Both the position numbers and the translations under genes were made by a program. Below are positions 14,200-29,600 of a DNA stretch of 64,000 nucleotides, piece by piece. Location: positions 248,001-312,000 of the forward strand of contig JAYMTL010000001.1 of assembly GCA_036897445.1 (NCBI GenBank), written 5' to 3'. The notes below the pieces were generated by a model, which saw only the letters and a list, made by a program, of their open reading frames with translations, did not search any database and was not told the DNA's origin. The stretch's first letter is position 1. Each line of letters opens with the position of its first letter. The stretch comes from Pelargonium tetragonum. Lineage: Eukaryota; Streptophyta; Magnoliopsida; Geraniales; Geraniaceae.

Positions 14200-17100
14200 G
14201 TTCCTAGGAGCTGACATATATAGATAACTAGTTTCTGAATCTCCTTGCATCTGGATAAATATCATACAATAAAACCTTAACTTTTATCCTATACAATACT
14301 AAAAGAAAAATCTTTCTAGATATCCTACGAAGACCTCTCAAACTAAAAAAAAGACAGGCTCCCTAATTTGAATTGTATTAACAGGTTTTTGATCACTCTA
14401 CTAGGAAATTGCTAGGTCGTTTTCTTTTATAGAAATATTAAGGAGTGTAGTAAAACAAGTATAAGAAATCTAGGACTGCAAGCATGTGAATCCTTCTTCC
14501 TTGCCTTTTGATTTTGAGAGGGTTCTTGGTTGGTATTAAAAGCTTTGTAGACTTATCCACATCAGAAAGTTTTATGGTATTGACTTTAAATTCCCAATAG
14601 ATAGGACTTGACCATGGGGTTTAGTAATATAATAAAATTCTTCCGTGATCAGGGTTTCTCTTCAAGAAGTTGAAATTCCCTTTAGTTTTGGCAAAGTAGC
14701 GAATTTTTATAATTTAAGAGTTGTCCTATCCGGAAGTTTAGTATTTTTATGCACATTTGAATTAATCCGGAGAGAGTGCAGGACTGTCAATTTTTAGCTT
14801 TTTGGAATATACAAAAATTTTTTGATGATTTTGTGTTGGTATATCCTCATAGAGGGGGTGGATTTTCGACTCTTACTTATTTGTATTTAACCTATAATAC
14901 TATAATCCTTGTTTCTTTTTTTGCCCAGATAACCCTTTAGGTAAAATATTCAGTTAATTTTATCTTTCTTGAACGCTAGAGTTCTCGATATACCAAGGTG
15001 AAATTTGCTGCGTTAGTATAATATACTTCAATAATGAAATTTAGGTATATTTATTTGTAAATAATCATATAGATAGAAGCTGAGAAGGGGTTCTAAACAA
15101 ATTATAAAAGAGGTTTTAAAATCACTTAAGTAGAGATTTTGATTCAAATCTTTCGTTACTTAATAAGTAGCTAATATAAAGATGAATTCATAGGCAAGCG
15201 CAAAAGGGATCTCCATAGCATAACCGCTTAACAGACCTCTGGTAGACGTCGTAGCTGCATTAGGATTAAAGAAAGATACTTATGAGATATTTTTTTAAAG
15301 ACGCCGCTACTAGTAAGAGTTAGCTCCACAAGAAGAAAAGTACTAAAATAGAAGCTCTTTGTAGTTTGACTTCCCTAACCGTGAACAAAGATAAGGGCTT
15401 CTTTTTAATAAAATTAAGGAAACTTTATAAAAAGGCATGCTAGCGAGGACCTTCCTGAAAACTTATTTCTAGCGTCTCTTTAGTTGATAATTGAACACTT
15501 AAACTATATACCCGAGAATCTAGTAAAAATTTCGAGTTCTAATCATAGCATCCCTTTTTATAGGTTTTTTTGAATGAGGTCAGATTTTTATTAACCCGGT
15601 CTAAACTAATTAGTTATTATAAAATCCCTAACAAGCGGGCCTTTAAAAGAGAAAAGAAATTTGGGTTCATTTATTTAAATATAGTTAAGTCGGTCCTAGA
15701 CTCCTTTTATTTATACACCCCTTGTTCAAAAGTCTTTGTCCTTTACTAAATAGCATATCCGGGCCTTAACAACAAGTAGCAAAGTTAAGCCCAAATTAAA
15801 GTAATATATTACCCCGTGGAACTTACAAAGGGTATTTCCTGAAATCTTTTTGTTTCAGAACCTAGAAATTCCTCCTAATTTTATTAACCAAACCTATAGA
15901 GGATAAAACTAACGAGGACTCTAATACTACGCATTACCTTGTTCTTCGATCTTTCGATCTCTAGCACTTTTGCTGGTGTAACGAGAGTTTGGGTATCCCT
16001 TATATGAACTTACTAAATAGATCTCATTTTAGTAATGACTTTTGAATACTTCAGGTTTCCCCTAAGAATTAGATATGTTAAAAAGAGCTCCTTATTCAGT
16101 TTAGTTTTTTGCAAATAAATTTGACTGGGCATGCCACCTCTATTCTTCTGAAGCTGACTACTAAAACCTTTAATAGAAATTCTTGAAAAACCAGGGGGCT
16201 TCCGTGTATGTTAATCACACAAGACTTATAAACCTATAGGAGCGGGACTTTTCAATATCAATAGCGGGAATCGTCCCTATATAAAGGACCTCTAACCCTA
16301 TACTAGATTCTAGAAACATAAAATATAAGGGGAAAAATAACATAATAAAGGCTTATAAGGGTTTTCATTTTAATGCAAAAAAATCAAGTGTTCCTACTAA
16401 GGAGTAAAAAAACAAAAATACATTTTCACCCTCTGAACTTCTGTGAATATACTTTTTAGAATAGAGTGCGCTTAGTTAAACTAGACCCCTAACTCTGTAT
16501 CACAAGAGCAAACCTTACGTGTTACTTATTTTTAGTTATGCATCCAATTATATACACAAAATTCTTATGCACTTTTGAGGCCTCCAGTTCTTTCTATATA
16601 AATTACAGGGGATTTTAAGATCCTATTGTACAAGTTTCCTAGGTTCAAAATTGTAAAATATTCTGGGTTTACTTTGTTACCCTATTACTTACTATATTAG
16701 GTTTCTTCGCGATCTTAATCAGCACTCCCCAAAACTAATAAAGAGAAGCTTATTTTCCGCACGTAAATCCCACGGCCTACTAGTAAATAAATCCCATTTT
16801 CCTGACTTAGTCAGTACTTGTACTTGAAAGGTCTTTAAAAATCGCATGTGTTCCGGGGCATACCTCCATTAACGACTTGTCTTCTTTACCGGTATTGAAA
16901 ATAGGCAATCCCTACTTAACTCTTCAGTATGTGACCTTATTCTTAAAAGGATTTCTAGTAGGTTTATTGATTGCACCCTACCTTGAGGTATTCGCCCAAC
17001 GGGACCCCTTAATTCTGGGCTATGCTCTTTTATTTTAATTCAGAAAGAAGCTAGCTATAGCTTTGGAGCTTAGAAATAACAAGGGAATCCAAGAAAGCTT

Positions 17101-18779
17101 GTAAGTTCCTTGGACTTTGGCCAACAAGAAAGAAAAAAATTATACAAGTATGAAAAGAGACTTCTCTTAAGAAGTTGGCAGGCTATATATAGGGGGTCTT
17201 TTAAAGCCTTTAAATGATGTTTCATTTAGCCCTTAACTTATCTATATTAATGCAATTTCTACTAAACTACAACTTTCTTACTTAAAAACTTTAATATAGC
17301 ATACGCTAAATCCCCTTTCCCCAGGACTAGAACTTTGAAAATAAAACCAATAAATGGAATAAGACTTTAATTTAATGTAAAAAGCAGGGGGGCTTATATT
17401 ATTATTGATCTCAGCGAAACTCTTTAGTAGCTGCGCCATTATAGTTAAGAATAAGTGGGCTCTTTGTATAAATAAATGGCTTTAGACCCAATGGATAGGA
17501 TAGACTTCCTTAGTAAAAGCGGGTATAGTTAAGTTTATTTGAGTTTGAGTGGAGCGGGATAAATTAAAGAAGCCTAAGTAGTCCTTGAAAATAGGAATAA
17601 GAACTGCAGAATCCGGAAGTTTTCACTTTGTTGACTCTGAGGTTTATAATGAAATTTTTTGAGGAGGAAGAAGACTAGGTCTCGTATAAAGGGGCTGTAT
17701 GTGTAATGTATGTAAGCCCTCCTTTTTAATAATAAAGCCGCTCTTTAGAAAAGTAGAAACCTAACCAAGTAGCCTCTTGTCCACGAAGTTTTTAGTAATT
17801 CATTTCTTTTCGAATCTGAGATAGTCAGTTAATTGACTTTCCTTATTTGACAAGAGACCTCTTTGAATTTTAGAGGCATGCAGGAATGTATATAGACATA
17901 AAAGGCTTCTGTTTCTACTTAAATCACAAGCGGTAAGGGTTCAATAACCTAGGGTTTTCCCTCTCTTTTATCTTTTATAGGTTTAAATCCACTCCAAGGC
18001 ATTTTTTAGTAGAAGTTAGGTGATTTACCTTTTATATCATTGTTTGAGGATTCTTCAGCAGTTCGGAAATTCTTTATGAGTAGGCTAAGCTCCTCTCTGG
18101 GGTAAGAGTGGTCCCTTGGTAAAAGAGTCAACATCTAAAAAAAGTTCTATCTTTTAAACTCATTCTATTTTTATAAAACTCGTGTCCCATTCAGAAAGAC
18201 TCGTTAACAACTTATTATACTATTTTTATAACATTTTTTTAGTAACTGCCCCTATAGTAATACGAAAGGGACTCCAATTCTAACTGCTCTTGAAATTCGT
18301 AATAATCGTCTCTATCCGCTCGATCTGTGTAAAATACTGGATAGCGGCTAAATACAAGTACAAGGGCAATCTATACAAAACTAAATAGACTGGAAGACTC
18401 AAATTGCCCTTTTTTTTCAAGGAAAATAACTAGGTTATAACTATAAAAGGAGACTCATACTGCTCTAAATTTATCCGGGAGATAAGATATTAGAAGTACT
18501 CTAATAATGAACACCAAAAAGGCCTTTGGCTTCAGATTTAACAAATTTGGTACTACTTATATCAGAGAACCCCCTTTATTAAGATGAATAGGACTCCCCC
18601 GTTTAAGCTTTTTAAATCTTGTACATAGTCATAGTTAATTTGTGTTAAGGAAAAAAACCTTATTTCTAATCTTCTTTGTTCTTTATCTCTATATTTATCT
18701 TTCTGTTAAAAAATTCCTTAAGATTTAAGAGCTATCTCTAAGCCTCTTGTTATTTTTTTTCCTTTTTTCAGATCCCTTC

Positions 18780-18799
18780 TTTATTAAGGTTTATTAAGG
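18780..18799. repeat. 10-bp tandem duplication
   Basis: Two exact copies of TTTATTAAGG, directly followed by GCCC so that the last bases form the palindrome GGGCCC. Confidence 0.85.
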
Positions 18800-21700
18800 G
18801 CCCGCAACTATACTTAGCTTTTAACAATCTCGGATTTCCTAGGCTCAGACCCGCGCTCTTCCCCACCACCCGTTAGAAGCGATGTCTTGTAAATAGTATT
18901 CCAAATTTCTGTAACAATGTAATTCTAATTGTGAGTTTTACACAAAATATAGATAGTTTACATTCTAAAATAGGGATTATCTGAAAGAGTTAGTACTGCA
19001 AAATTTTTTATAAGTCTAAGTGAAGGGTCCATATTCAATTCAGACATAGTTTTTAGAATAGGGTCATTTTCGTTAAAGCGGCAGGTTTCCCTTCCAGCCA
19101 AGTATAACTTGTAAATTTCTAAGCTTTTGGACTAAGACTCAGGCCTATAGTAAGATAGTAAGCAAAGTTTTGGGGACTCTTTAGGGATTTCTTACGTTTT
19201 TACTTTCTCCGAAGTTTAGCCCTTATTTCAAAAATCTACAAACATATACCTTATAGAAAACCCTGTTTGGAACTTCAATGGCTTTTAAGAGAAGAAAGAA
19301 AATTCTAATACTAAACCCTTTATTATCTTCTTTTTATATAGAAGAGCTAGAAACCTACATATCCCAAGAAGAATGCTTTGAACCCTCAGGAATACCTGTA
19401 ACTAGTAAGCGTGTTAATTTCTTTGTTCAGTTAAAACCCTTTAAGTAAAACTAAGAACCTGTCTCTGGCTAGAGGCATAATTCCTAACATTTCTATCTAA
19501 GTGATTTCGTTAAAAGGGAAAATTTATACTAGACCCTGTATAATAAATCCAGAGCTTCTGGGGGAGTACCCGGGCTCCTAACCGAACAAACAGTGCAGGA
19601 CCTCATAGAATACTTCGAATATTTTTAATTTACTTTAAGCTAACCGAAAAGAAAATACTACACCTACCCAAGATAATTTTAGTTCTCCTTTCTTTGAAAA
19701 ACTCCTTAGTAAAGCTTTCTAACAAACGTAGGAATTGTACCAAATCTAAGACTTTAATAGCCTCATAGTGTCTTCCAAAAACGTTTATAAGGATAGGTAG
19801 AGGTCTAAACATATTTTAAATACCTAAAGTTAGCGGGTATCCCCGAGGGTGGTAAATAATAGAATGAACATTTTTTGATAACCTATCCTAGATTATCTTT
19901 TTTTCTAAGGCTTGTCTTCTGCTTTGCGTAAATATGGAAGAACACTTCTTGGGAATACAAACCACCACTGTACTAGTAATAAGGGAGTTTTCGTTAGAAA
20001 ACTTCTGAGGGGCCTAAAAAGTTAAGGCAAGACCTTTAATTACACAAAAGAATGTCAAAAGTCAAGGTTAATCCTAAAGAATCAAAGTATAGGATACTTT
20101 AAACAAAATATATTAGCTAGGGCCAACCTAAAAGAAACTCTTGTTTTGCGGCTTGGTAATTGTAAAGATATAATGCCTTTTTGACTTTGCTGACGAAAGG
20201 GTAGTGCGCCCACTAACCGAGCTTTGGAGTAGGGTTCAATTTCCCCGCCAAACCGGTAGCTAAGTTTCCACAGTCTAAAACCCAAAAAGGGAATTCCGGT
20301 CATTTTTTTTTGTTGGAAAGTATCCCGCTTTTTAGATCTTATTAACCTTATCTGCTCTAAAATTTTTAGTTTCATTTCCTTTTCTGGTACAAGGCTGTTT
20401 AGTTCTTTCAACTAGTAGCTTATACCCGTAATAAAAAAGTCATTATGTTACATACTTGGGGGACTTTAAGCCGCTCCCTTATATCTTTTAAATATATAGA
20501 TACCCTTTAGAGCCTGCCAAAAATAGTTATTTTATTTTACATCTTTTTACCTTCATTATGCCTTGGACTACATATAGTAGCGCTCTCATAAGCAATTCAA
20601 TTTGTTTGTTCAAATAACATAGCTTTTAAGGACAAAGAGAATACTTCCATTTTTCAGAGGAGTACTATACTGGAAAAGTAAACGTTTAAGTTTTTCTAAC
20701 AGGGCAAATGACTCCTTGAGTACTCTGCCTAGTCGTATGCTATTTTATAAAAATATTACGCTAGTTCACTCCTAAGGGTGCGTCTCTCCAATTTCTATTT
20801 GCAGAAGTCTAGATTCTTGAATAATAATGGGTGTCCCCTTAAGTTGGTATGCAGAGTCCTATATAGGGTTTAGTAAGAGCTTCCTTCTAAAGAAAATTTA
20901 CATCAAGTAGGGTTGCTAAAAGGAGTATGCTGCCTAGACGAAAAGTCGGTGGAAAGATTTTATTTGAAAATTTTGTGATCATAGCTTAGTGTGAACTTTA
21001 AAACTTATGCGTTAATGCATGACATAATATACTTCCTTATGGACCTAGGGTATTGAATACCTTGGGGTAGTACTAATAAAAAGGAGAGTTTTAGGGTTTC
21101 AAAAGGGATTTCACTCCTTGAGGGCTCCGCTAGAGAAAATTATACAAAGCAAGTTCATTTTTGTAATTATAGGGCTGCCTTTTTTATAATTATATAGTTT
21201 TTCAATTACGAGTAAGTAGGATTCGTAACAATTAGAGCAAAGAAAGAGTATGTAAGTTCCGCCGAATAAACTGGAGAAGATACGAGTAGCTAACTGCTCT
21301 ATTTAGAGGGTTGCCGGTCACTCGTGTTAAACCGAGATTCCGCGGGTTTCCTTACACAAGATTTACAAATAGAATAAAAAGAAAAATCAAGGAAGAGGCG
21401 CTATAATAAAATTTTAGATAAAGCAAAACATATTGCATGGACTTTTCTTTACATTTTTATCCTTTTAAATTTTACGTAAAGTCTATTTGAATTTTATACT
21501 AAACCAGTATGCTATGCTCCCTACTTTTACGATCCTTTCGCGCAAATGTCAAAAGGGCCCTTTTTTGGAAAACAAAATGAAGGCTATTTTACATAACTCA
21601 AGTACATTTTGACAACTTCATATTCATGTCGCTTAACTTGTAAGGAACTTGTGCTTAGTAGGTGGAATTTATAGGAATAAAAACCCCTTGGATTGGATAG

Positions 21701-24278
21701 GATTAATTTGATAAAAATATCTAGAATCTAGCTAAGTTTTGAGGAAGTCAATATTTCCCTGTTTTAAGCTCCTCTCCTTTCAAAGATTTGCAGAATAATT
21801 AAGGGACCTTGACAGGAAGACATATTTTAAAAGGGTTCCCTTAGCTACAAAGGCCTATCTTCAAAGGTTTTAAAGCAGAAACAAAAGCTAATCTAAGGGG
21901 CAATAAGGACTTCCTCGTTTAAGCTAAGCTTTTTAGAATTCCCGCGGCTCTTACTTTTTGCTTTGTATTGTGCAACTCGAGTAAATTTAGAGCGTAACTT
22001 TCAACAAGGGAAATCTTTGACGTTGAGCTTATGCTTTTTATTATTTCATTCCACTAAAAATCAACCCCAATTGGAGAGTGGTTACAATTTAGTTTATCCT
22101 AGCATATAATTCTAAAAAAGCACTTAAAAGTTAGAACTTTAAATGCTTATGTTTAGTGTACTAGGTTTTGACCCGTTCCAAGTCTTTTCAATGCTGGGTT
22201 TTGGAATCCTGCATTTCTCTGGCAACCCCCCTCGAGACTGAAATCTCTTTAAAATAAAGGGGTCTTCTTAAACTTATGCGTTTCTTTCGTCTAGTATAGT
22301 CAATTTCTTAGGGGGTCTCCGGGCAATCTTATATCTAGGTAGCCCAAATTTCTTTAAAAATTGTAAAGAAGATTTTGAATCGTATTATACGAGCAAAAAC
22401 CTATAAAGAGTTTACTTAGCATAGGTGTGCCTCTCTTATTATCCTTTTCGTTCAGAGTATAGATTAACATTAAGTCTCGGTAGACCCTCTGTGGAGAAAA
22501 TCTTCGTGTAGGGCTGTCCTCATCATTTTTGGATACCCGAATTGTGGTGTAAATGCAGTTGTCAGGTCCTTACCCCAGGCTTTCAAACTAAGAAATATAA
22601 AAGGGGTGCTGGGACTCTGTCCAGTTATTTAATCCTAATTTAAAGATTCCGGCTATGCACTATAGGGCACGGAGCGCAAAAAAAGAAGATTCTTATAAAC
22701 TTAACTTAAAGTACTCGTTTGATTTGGTAGAATTATAAAGTAGCTTAAAGATTTCCTTGATTTTTATAAAATGAAAGGAGGCTTCTGTTACTTATTACTT
22801 AACTTAGCGGCTTTCTTTATATAGACTTCTCATTCCGATTTTAAAAAGAAAAAGTAGATAAAGGGTGCCTTACTTCACATTATGTTAAAGGACTTTTTCA
22901 ATACTTAGATTTACAGTAAAAGGGTTTTGGATATCCGACTGAAAAGTGAAATTTGATTTAGAAGGCCGCTCCTATCATAAACCAATTTTTATATGTTCGA
23001 AGTTATCCTATACGGGAATATTTTGCTCAATCCATCTATCTAAATTTTTGTGAGTATATATTATAACAGGACACAAATTCCTCTACTCTTCCCCAAAAGA
23101 AAGGCTTGCGTGGCGGCTGAACTCAGCAATATATGAAAACTTTTCAGTCTTTAGTGAAACTTATTTTATGAGTAGGGGTTTTGACTATATGAGGGGCTTG
23201 GTAAACAACTAGACGATGGATAAGGTCCCTTTCTTTATTTTACTTTTGAGGAAAGTACGCTATATATAATATGGAGCTCCTGAAAGAATTCCCCGTACAT
23301 AGATAGACTTATTAAATTATACTTTAGGGCAAGAGTTTTAAAAGAGTTTGCGAAGCTTTTTAGTTACTGATATGCTCTGGATATAGCAAGACTTTTGTAA
23401 ATCAATAAAGTCAAAACCAATTTAAAGAGGCTTTTGATCAACTCTGCAGTGGAGTAATTGGGTACTGTATAATACAAAAAAGACTATAAACTATCAGCAC
23501 TAGAACACAGGTATATACGTTGGGTTATTCCGACTATAAAACATCTGACAACACAGAAAAAAAGGTAGCTATCATTTCTTTCTTAACTACGAAGTTCCCC
23601 TTTTTACACTTAGTAAGATATCGAAGTCCTTGCTAAATAATTAATCAATTTACTTAATGAGTTCTTTTAATTGGGAACTATGGGCTTCAATTTTGGCAGG
23701 TAATTCACAGAGTACTGCATATACAAAATGAATTGGTTTATAAAATGAAAAGCTAATACTATGAAATCCCTTTTAAAAGAACTCTTTGCATGCAGGAGTA
23801 GTCCGCGAGTTTCAAAGCCTTTAAGTTTACAGGATTAAAATTAAGGATAAATTCTAAGACAACATAGGATAAGAATTTTAATGGAATTGAGACTAAATGC
23901 CTAGGTATAGGCTTTTATGTAAGGAGAATGATACTTATTCTATACTAACTCCAATGGTAGCAAGCACCTTTAGAAACTTCCCTAGTGACAGTACTTAAGA
24001 TATCTTATTTATAGCACAAACTTTTTTTACTAATAATAATATACCCGGGAATCCCCATATAATATAAAAACTCGTTCAAGAATGCATATTTCTTTCTATA
24101 AAAAGTAATTTGGTTTTGGAAAAGAGTAAATCAAGCGATAATGAGGTTGGAAGCATTATTTATAAGGATCTTCTAGTTGACTTACATAAGCTTTTTCAAA
24201 GTTTGTTTCTCTTTTCAGAGTATTCCATAGATAAACTGTGATAGTAGCGAGTCCTTACAAGCAGAACACATTATTTGT

Positions 24279-24289
24279 AAAAAAAAAAA
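24279..24289. repeat. Poly-A run (11)
   Basis: Longest A run that I noticed. Long homopolymers are otherwise scarce for such AT-rich DNA. Confidence 0.9.
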
Positions 24290-26639
24290 GCATTTAAACA
24301 ATTCGTAGACGTAGGACTTCATATTATAGGTTTTTTATTACCCAAGAGCAGGAACTCTTAGTAAGTTAGTCCTTTTTATCAAAGGTAACAAAACTTAACA
24401 GAAAACTCTGGTCTGTCTTGGCTTTACCAAACTCAACAATCTTGTTTTAGGTATCGCATACTGCGTAGAAGAACTTTATTGTATAAACGGTTTTGCCTGT
24501 ACTAAAAGAATTGTACCTCGTTCATTTTAAACTTCCCGCAGTGCACCAGGTTCCACTAACTAGGGAGGGATTTGCACGAGTTCTCTCATCCTTTCACGTA
24601 GATCATATAAGAGAGCTTACTGAAGCTTCATTTTAAGGGTATAGCAACTCTCAGCGAGAGTAAGTTCGGAGGGGGTCTTTGTGGAAGTTTTCAGAGTTGA
24701 TTCGAAGTTAGATCCGCACTTTACTTTTCCGAGTAGTTTTAACCTTTTAATTAGTAAGTCAAAGTTCCTTTAAGTTTTGCTTTTGGTAGTAATGCTTATT
24801 AGCATTTCTTTACGGGTATCTCTATGAGTTAGGGCTCCCCATAGGTGGGCGAACTTGAGTATATAGTATATATTTACTGTATATTATATTAGGTTCTCTA
24901 TTATATTTTTAGTAAAGAAAACTAGGAGTTTTCATAAATTTAGTTATCAACCTATTCCGGAACTTGCGCATCTATTGGGTTTACCCCACGCTTAATACCT
25001 AATTAACTAATTAGTCTTTTTTATCCTTTATGTTCCTTAACTTGTTCAGTTCAAGATGAAATAATAGAATTTCCACGAATCTAAATTTCTGAGACTATCT
25101 TCAATTATATATAATTTCGGACTCGAGGTAGACCAAATAGAAAAGATAAGCTACAGGTTGGCGCTTCTTGATCATTCAGATTCGACTCCGTTTAGTAGTT
25201 CCCTGTGAGATGAGAAAAAGCAAGAATTACTCTCTGTATTTTAGGTGCCTAGCCCAGGCTAGCTTGTTCCGGCTTCGCGGGTCAGAGCTGTACAGGAGCC
25301 TCCGTCAAAATTCAAACTTCCTAGAAAAGTATGGAATAAAATAGGTAATGCTAAACTAAAGGCGACAAAAATTCTTGCTAATAGTATATATATATGACCT
25401 TTTGCCTAGTTTTAGCCACCAAGCTAATTAAAGGTAACAACCCAAGCACAGCACTAGATTTTTGATTCTATAGGTAAGTAGTGCAGGTAAAGGCTTATCT
25501 TATCATATTCCCATTTCACAGGAGTATCCTACCACCCTAAAAAGTAAACCATTTCTATGATTAAGGCGATGCTTAGTTAGGTTATAATTTTGATATGGAA
25601 CTTCTCTTTTATATTTTTAGGATACCTGGGCTAATACTTACTTATTGATAGGAATTAGATTAAGAGACATCAAAATCCTTATTAATAAAACGCGGAGCTC
25701 CTTTTTTCTTAATTTGAAGAAAGGGACTCATCTTGTAATTCACTAACTGCCAGGGGGTGTTTTGTAAATAGCGTATGTAAGATTTTTAGGAAAAAGAGAA
25801 ATTTCCTTACACAAAATATCCAGTTTCAGTTTCTACTATAGGATATAGGACTTGGTAATTCTTATAAAGAAAAACTAAAAATGGATATGAATTTCACAAT
25901 ATGACTTAAATGAGAAAAGGAGCTCTTTCACGAGGTTCTCTTGGCTAACGCTTTTAGACCCGGGTTTTAAAAAACGAGTCCTTATTATAAGACTTTGTTC
26001 CTTGTGTCCTTAAAGGAGTTTGATTTTGAGTCAATTCCGCGAAATTACTTTTTATATATGTTTGCTGAGGTTATTAATTGAGATACTGTTGTTTCTGCTT
26101 GGGGAGATCCTGTCCGGTATTATAAGTACTAAAACATCTATTTTTTTGTGTAGACTAGATAGCTAGCTCTTAAAAATCCGTTTGTATCCTTTTGTTTTCT
26201 AAATCATAAAAGAAATACCTGTCCCAAGGAGCTCCTCGAAACACGAGTAGTCCATAGAAAATTCCCACAGTACAAAGGAATGGTATAACATGTCATGAGT
26301 CACTCAATATGGGGACCTGCTGCTTATGGTTAAGTCTTTTGTGTTTATACTCTCTGATTCTATGCTAACTTATTAGCCTGTTCTTTGAAAAAAGGTACCC
26401 TAAGAATTATGTATCCAACGGGTGCAATAGAGCTTTCTTATAAGGATTTCGCAGGTCTAGGGTAATCCTAGAATCCGTGTATCTAAGGTACCCTAACTAT
26501 CATTCTGTTACAAGGAATATTTGTTATGATAAACCCTTGAGTTATAGTAAAACTACTGCTTTACCTAAATTACAGTAAGGAACTCAAGAAGAAATCTTCA
26601 ACATTTTGCAAGGTCTCCTTATAAATTCCTATTAGCCTT

Positions 26640-26658
26640 TGTATTGATTAGCAATACA
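26640..26658. repeat. Small hairpin, 7-bp stem
   Basis: TGTATTG (26640-26646) and CAATACA (26652-26658) pair perfectly around ATTAG. This is the only structured element I see in the long featureless stretch between about 24 and 33 kb. Seven-bp stems with short loops do occur by chance in 64 kb. Confidence 0.4.
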
Positions 26659-29600
26659 GGGACTCTTTCAACACCAGCATAATTAATTATAGGGAGTCTT
26701 CTCATATCCCAAGCGAATTCCTTTTAGGGATTGTTACAACACAAAAATCGATTATGTAACTAAACTAAGAAAGTCTCTCACTTGATACAAGGCAACTCCT
26801 TTCTAGTTCTACTCAGGAACAAAGAGACTTTTAGGGCCTATACTTGTTGCAAGGCCAAGTCGCGAGGTAGGGCAACAAAGTAGTACACAGGAATTACGTG
26901 ATTCATATAATTCATTTACTAATACTGAGAATTCCTCTTAAGCTCAGTATTTTTTTTTGCAGTCGAATAAATATAGGAATAACAAAAAGTTAAAGGTTGA
27001 AATGAGCTATGAAATAGAAAAGGGGTTCCTCCTAGTATTGCCGAAAAGTAAGTTCTTGTATTATCACTCTCTAGTTCTGACATTTAGATGTAGGAATACC
27101 CATTTTATTATAGATTTTGTTTCCGAGGTATCCCTTTCCTATACTTTAATAAACTGCAGCTTTCTATATAGTTTTGACTTCTGGAGAAGTACAAAATACA
27201 GAGAATTAAGAAGCAATTGCATACATTATAATTGATTACATTACGGATATAAAAATTTGAACGAGAAACCTTTTTATTTCAGATGCTCCCTTATCTAGAA
27301 AACTAAACACACAATAGCTTGCTAAACCCCTAAGTAAGGTACTTGGCTTCCTCTTATTTATTTAAAAGGAGTTACGAATTTGGTTAAAGGAATTCTTACA
27401 AAACCCTTTTCAGAAGTATGATATATTTAATGAACACTAGAGCATATAAGATCAAAATCTTACTAATGATAGGGATACCGGTAGCTTTGCCAAAGAAAAC
27501 CCTGTGTTTTAACATTTTTACGAGTCTTTACTTTATACAGATATGAGGAAATCCTTTCGTGTCAGATTCTATTGCTGTTGTTGAGTTACTTATTGGATAA
27601 CGAGTTGGAAAAAAGGTATTCCGTAGTGTATACTTGCGGGTAGTAGGACTGCTCTTATACTACTGAACTTTTTGCAAATTACTAAGGGCATACCCTGGAT
27701 GAGGATAGTACGGGCCTATATGACAGGCACAGGGAATAGAGAACTTGTGTACAGTAGAGCTTTAAAAGTCAAAACAAGGAATCCTACATTTCAGTATAAC
27801 CCAAGAAAACGGAGTAGAGTATTATCACTTTGAATTAGAATTAGAAATTTTCATATCGTGAAAACCTTTAGAGTGCTTATAGCTCTACCAAGTCCCCTCT
27901 TGAGGTAACCTCCCATACAAATTATATAACTACGCCCTTCTTATTAATACTTGAATTTCCTATAACTTTATTAATATATTTATGGCATAATCCGCGGTAA
28001 ACCAATCCTTTTCCCTCTTAGTCTTTCTTGATAGTAAAAGGGAGTGGTGACTACCAGGATATTCCTAAGGTACCTAAAAAGATTTTTATGAAAAGGATTC
28101 CCTTCGGCTTAATATACCTCTGTTGTATAATATTAAAAGCGTATTCCCCATAAGTTTAGAATCTCAAAAATATGAAAAAATTTCTAATCATTTGTAAATA
28201 GAATTGAAGTTCTATTTTTCAAGGCGCACTTGTTACTATAACACCCACGAGAATTTTTCGGTAGTAAAGGGTTCAAGAGTTAAGATTTTTTTATACCATA
28301 CTTAACGTGAGGGACTTTCTTCCTTTTTCTACTTTTTACTAGTTCCACTACTGCCCTTTTTACAAAAGGATTACCTTCATACTTCGTTTACTGAAATTTC
28401 TTCTTGTTAAGGCTTGATTTTAATATCCACTTATAATTACTTCCGCCTTAGTTACACTTATTAGTTTATACCCTAAAAAACTTTAATTACAATAAAAGAG
28501 TAAACCTTGTCCATTATTCCTTTATATAATATTATCCGCCTTTCCAGGAATATAGTTTTTTTAGAATCCATAGTAATACAAAGCGAGTAAATAGATCCTA
28601 AACCACTTGACATGCACTTGGGAATATGTCGGGATTCTACTTACTGTGGGGAGATCCCATAGCGTTTTAGGCGGCAAAAAGATCCTTATTAAACGAGTGC
28701 TACAAGGGTATACTAGAACTTACAAAAGCTATATAAATTTATTAACAAAGTTCTCTATGAGAGGGCTTCTTTCTTAACTCCCCTTAAACCACGAACATAA
28801 ATAAACGAGACTTCAATACAATATAACAGAAAGATTTCTAGTATAACTAACCCCCGCTATTCCTTACCGTAACAAAGTTGCCCCTTGCCCCAATTATATT
28901 TAAGGGATGCGCCCTGTGATTAACCCTCAACTTCCTTTATACAAAGACAAAAGTCCGATACATGAAAAGTTTGTGGATTTCCTAATAGCAATGGCTTTGA
29001 GGTTTAGCAGATAAAAGTACAAAAAGTTAGAACAAGGAGCTTTTTTATATTTTGTAAAGTTCAAAAAATGAAAAAATTCTCGCCTCTATTCCCGGCCAAA
29101 TAGGCGGCTTGAAATACAAAACAAAAATACGGATGCTATACTAGATTCTAGGGGATTTGACTTTATTAGTGTTGTTAATTTACTTCGCCTCGGAGTACTC
29201 CTTAGTTTGTTGTATTAAAACCCTTTGAGTATTAGAATTGAGGAATCCCTCTCTTAGTAATTTATCATGTATAGAGTACTTCTAGCCTTTCAAAACTCTT
29301 AGAAAACTTCAGAGGTACTAAATTTAATTTAAAGAATAAGGCTTTCTTCATAAACAAGGAATCCCCGCTCCATGACACCTATTAAGGAACCCTTGCAGTT
29401 CCCTTTCGCGGGTTAGTAAGAGATATATTTGCAAAAACCCAACTTATCTAACTCCTTTCCAGGTATTCCAAATTCTTGTTGTGACGAATACTAAAGTCAA
29501 GACCTTTTTAATGACGAAGCCCCGTAAACGAAGGAATAAGATGATTCCTTGAACGCAAGAAAATCTCAAGTTCCTGCTTCATTTAGGACACAATAGCTCA

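Larger units (their letters stand above)
12851..26639. other. Non-coding stretch, no gene seen
   Basis: Holds three tandem duplications (13901, 14181, 18780) and a poly-A run (24279). A 109-codon TTG-started frame on the minus strand (20082-20411) shows no family signature. A minus-strand run within it, AAGCTCGGTTAGTGGGCGC, resembles a tRNA D-arm without the rest. Confidence 0.65.

Noticed and set aside
20225-20245. T-arm-like AGGGTTCAATTTCCCC
   Set aside because: Only 3 of 5 pairs form and there is no tRNA body on that strand.
20082-20411. 109-codon open frame on the minus strand
   Set aside because: It starts at TTG with no ribosome-binding site, no family motif is visible, and the length is chance-like.
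24600-24620. Plant-mitochondrial promoter-like CATATAAGAGAG
   Set aside because: It differs from the CRTAAGAGA consensus by an internal TA and has no gene downstream.
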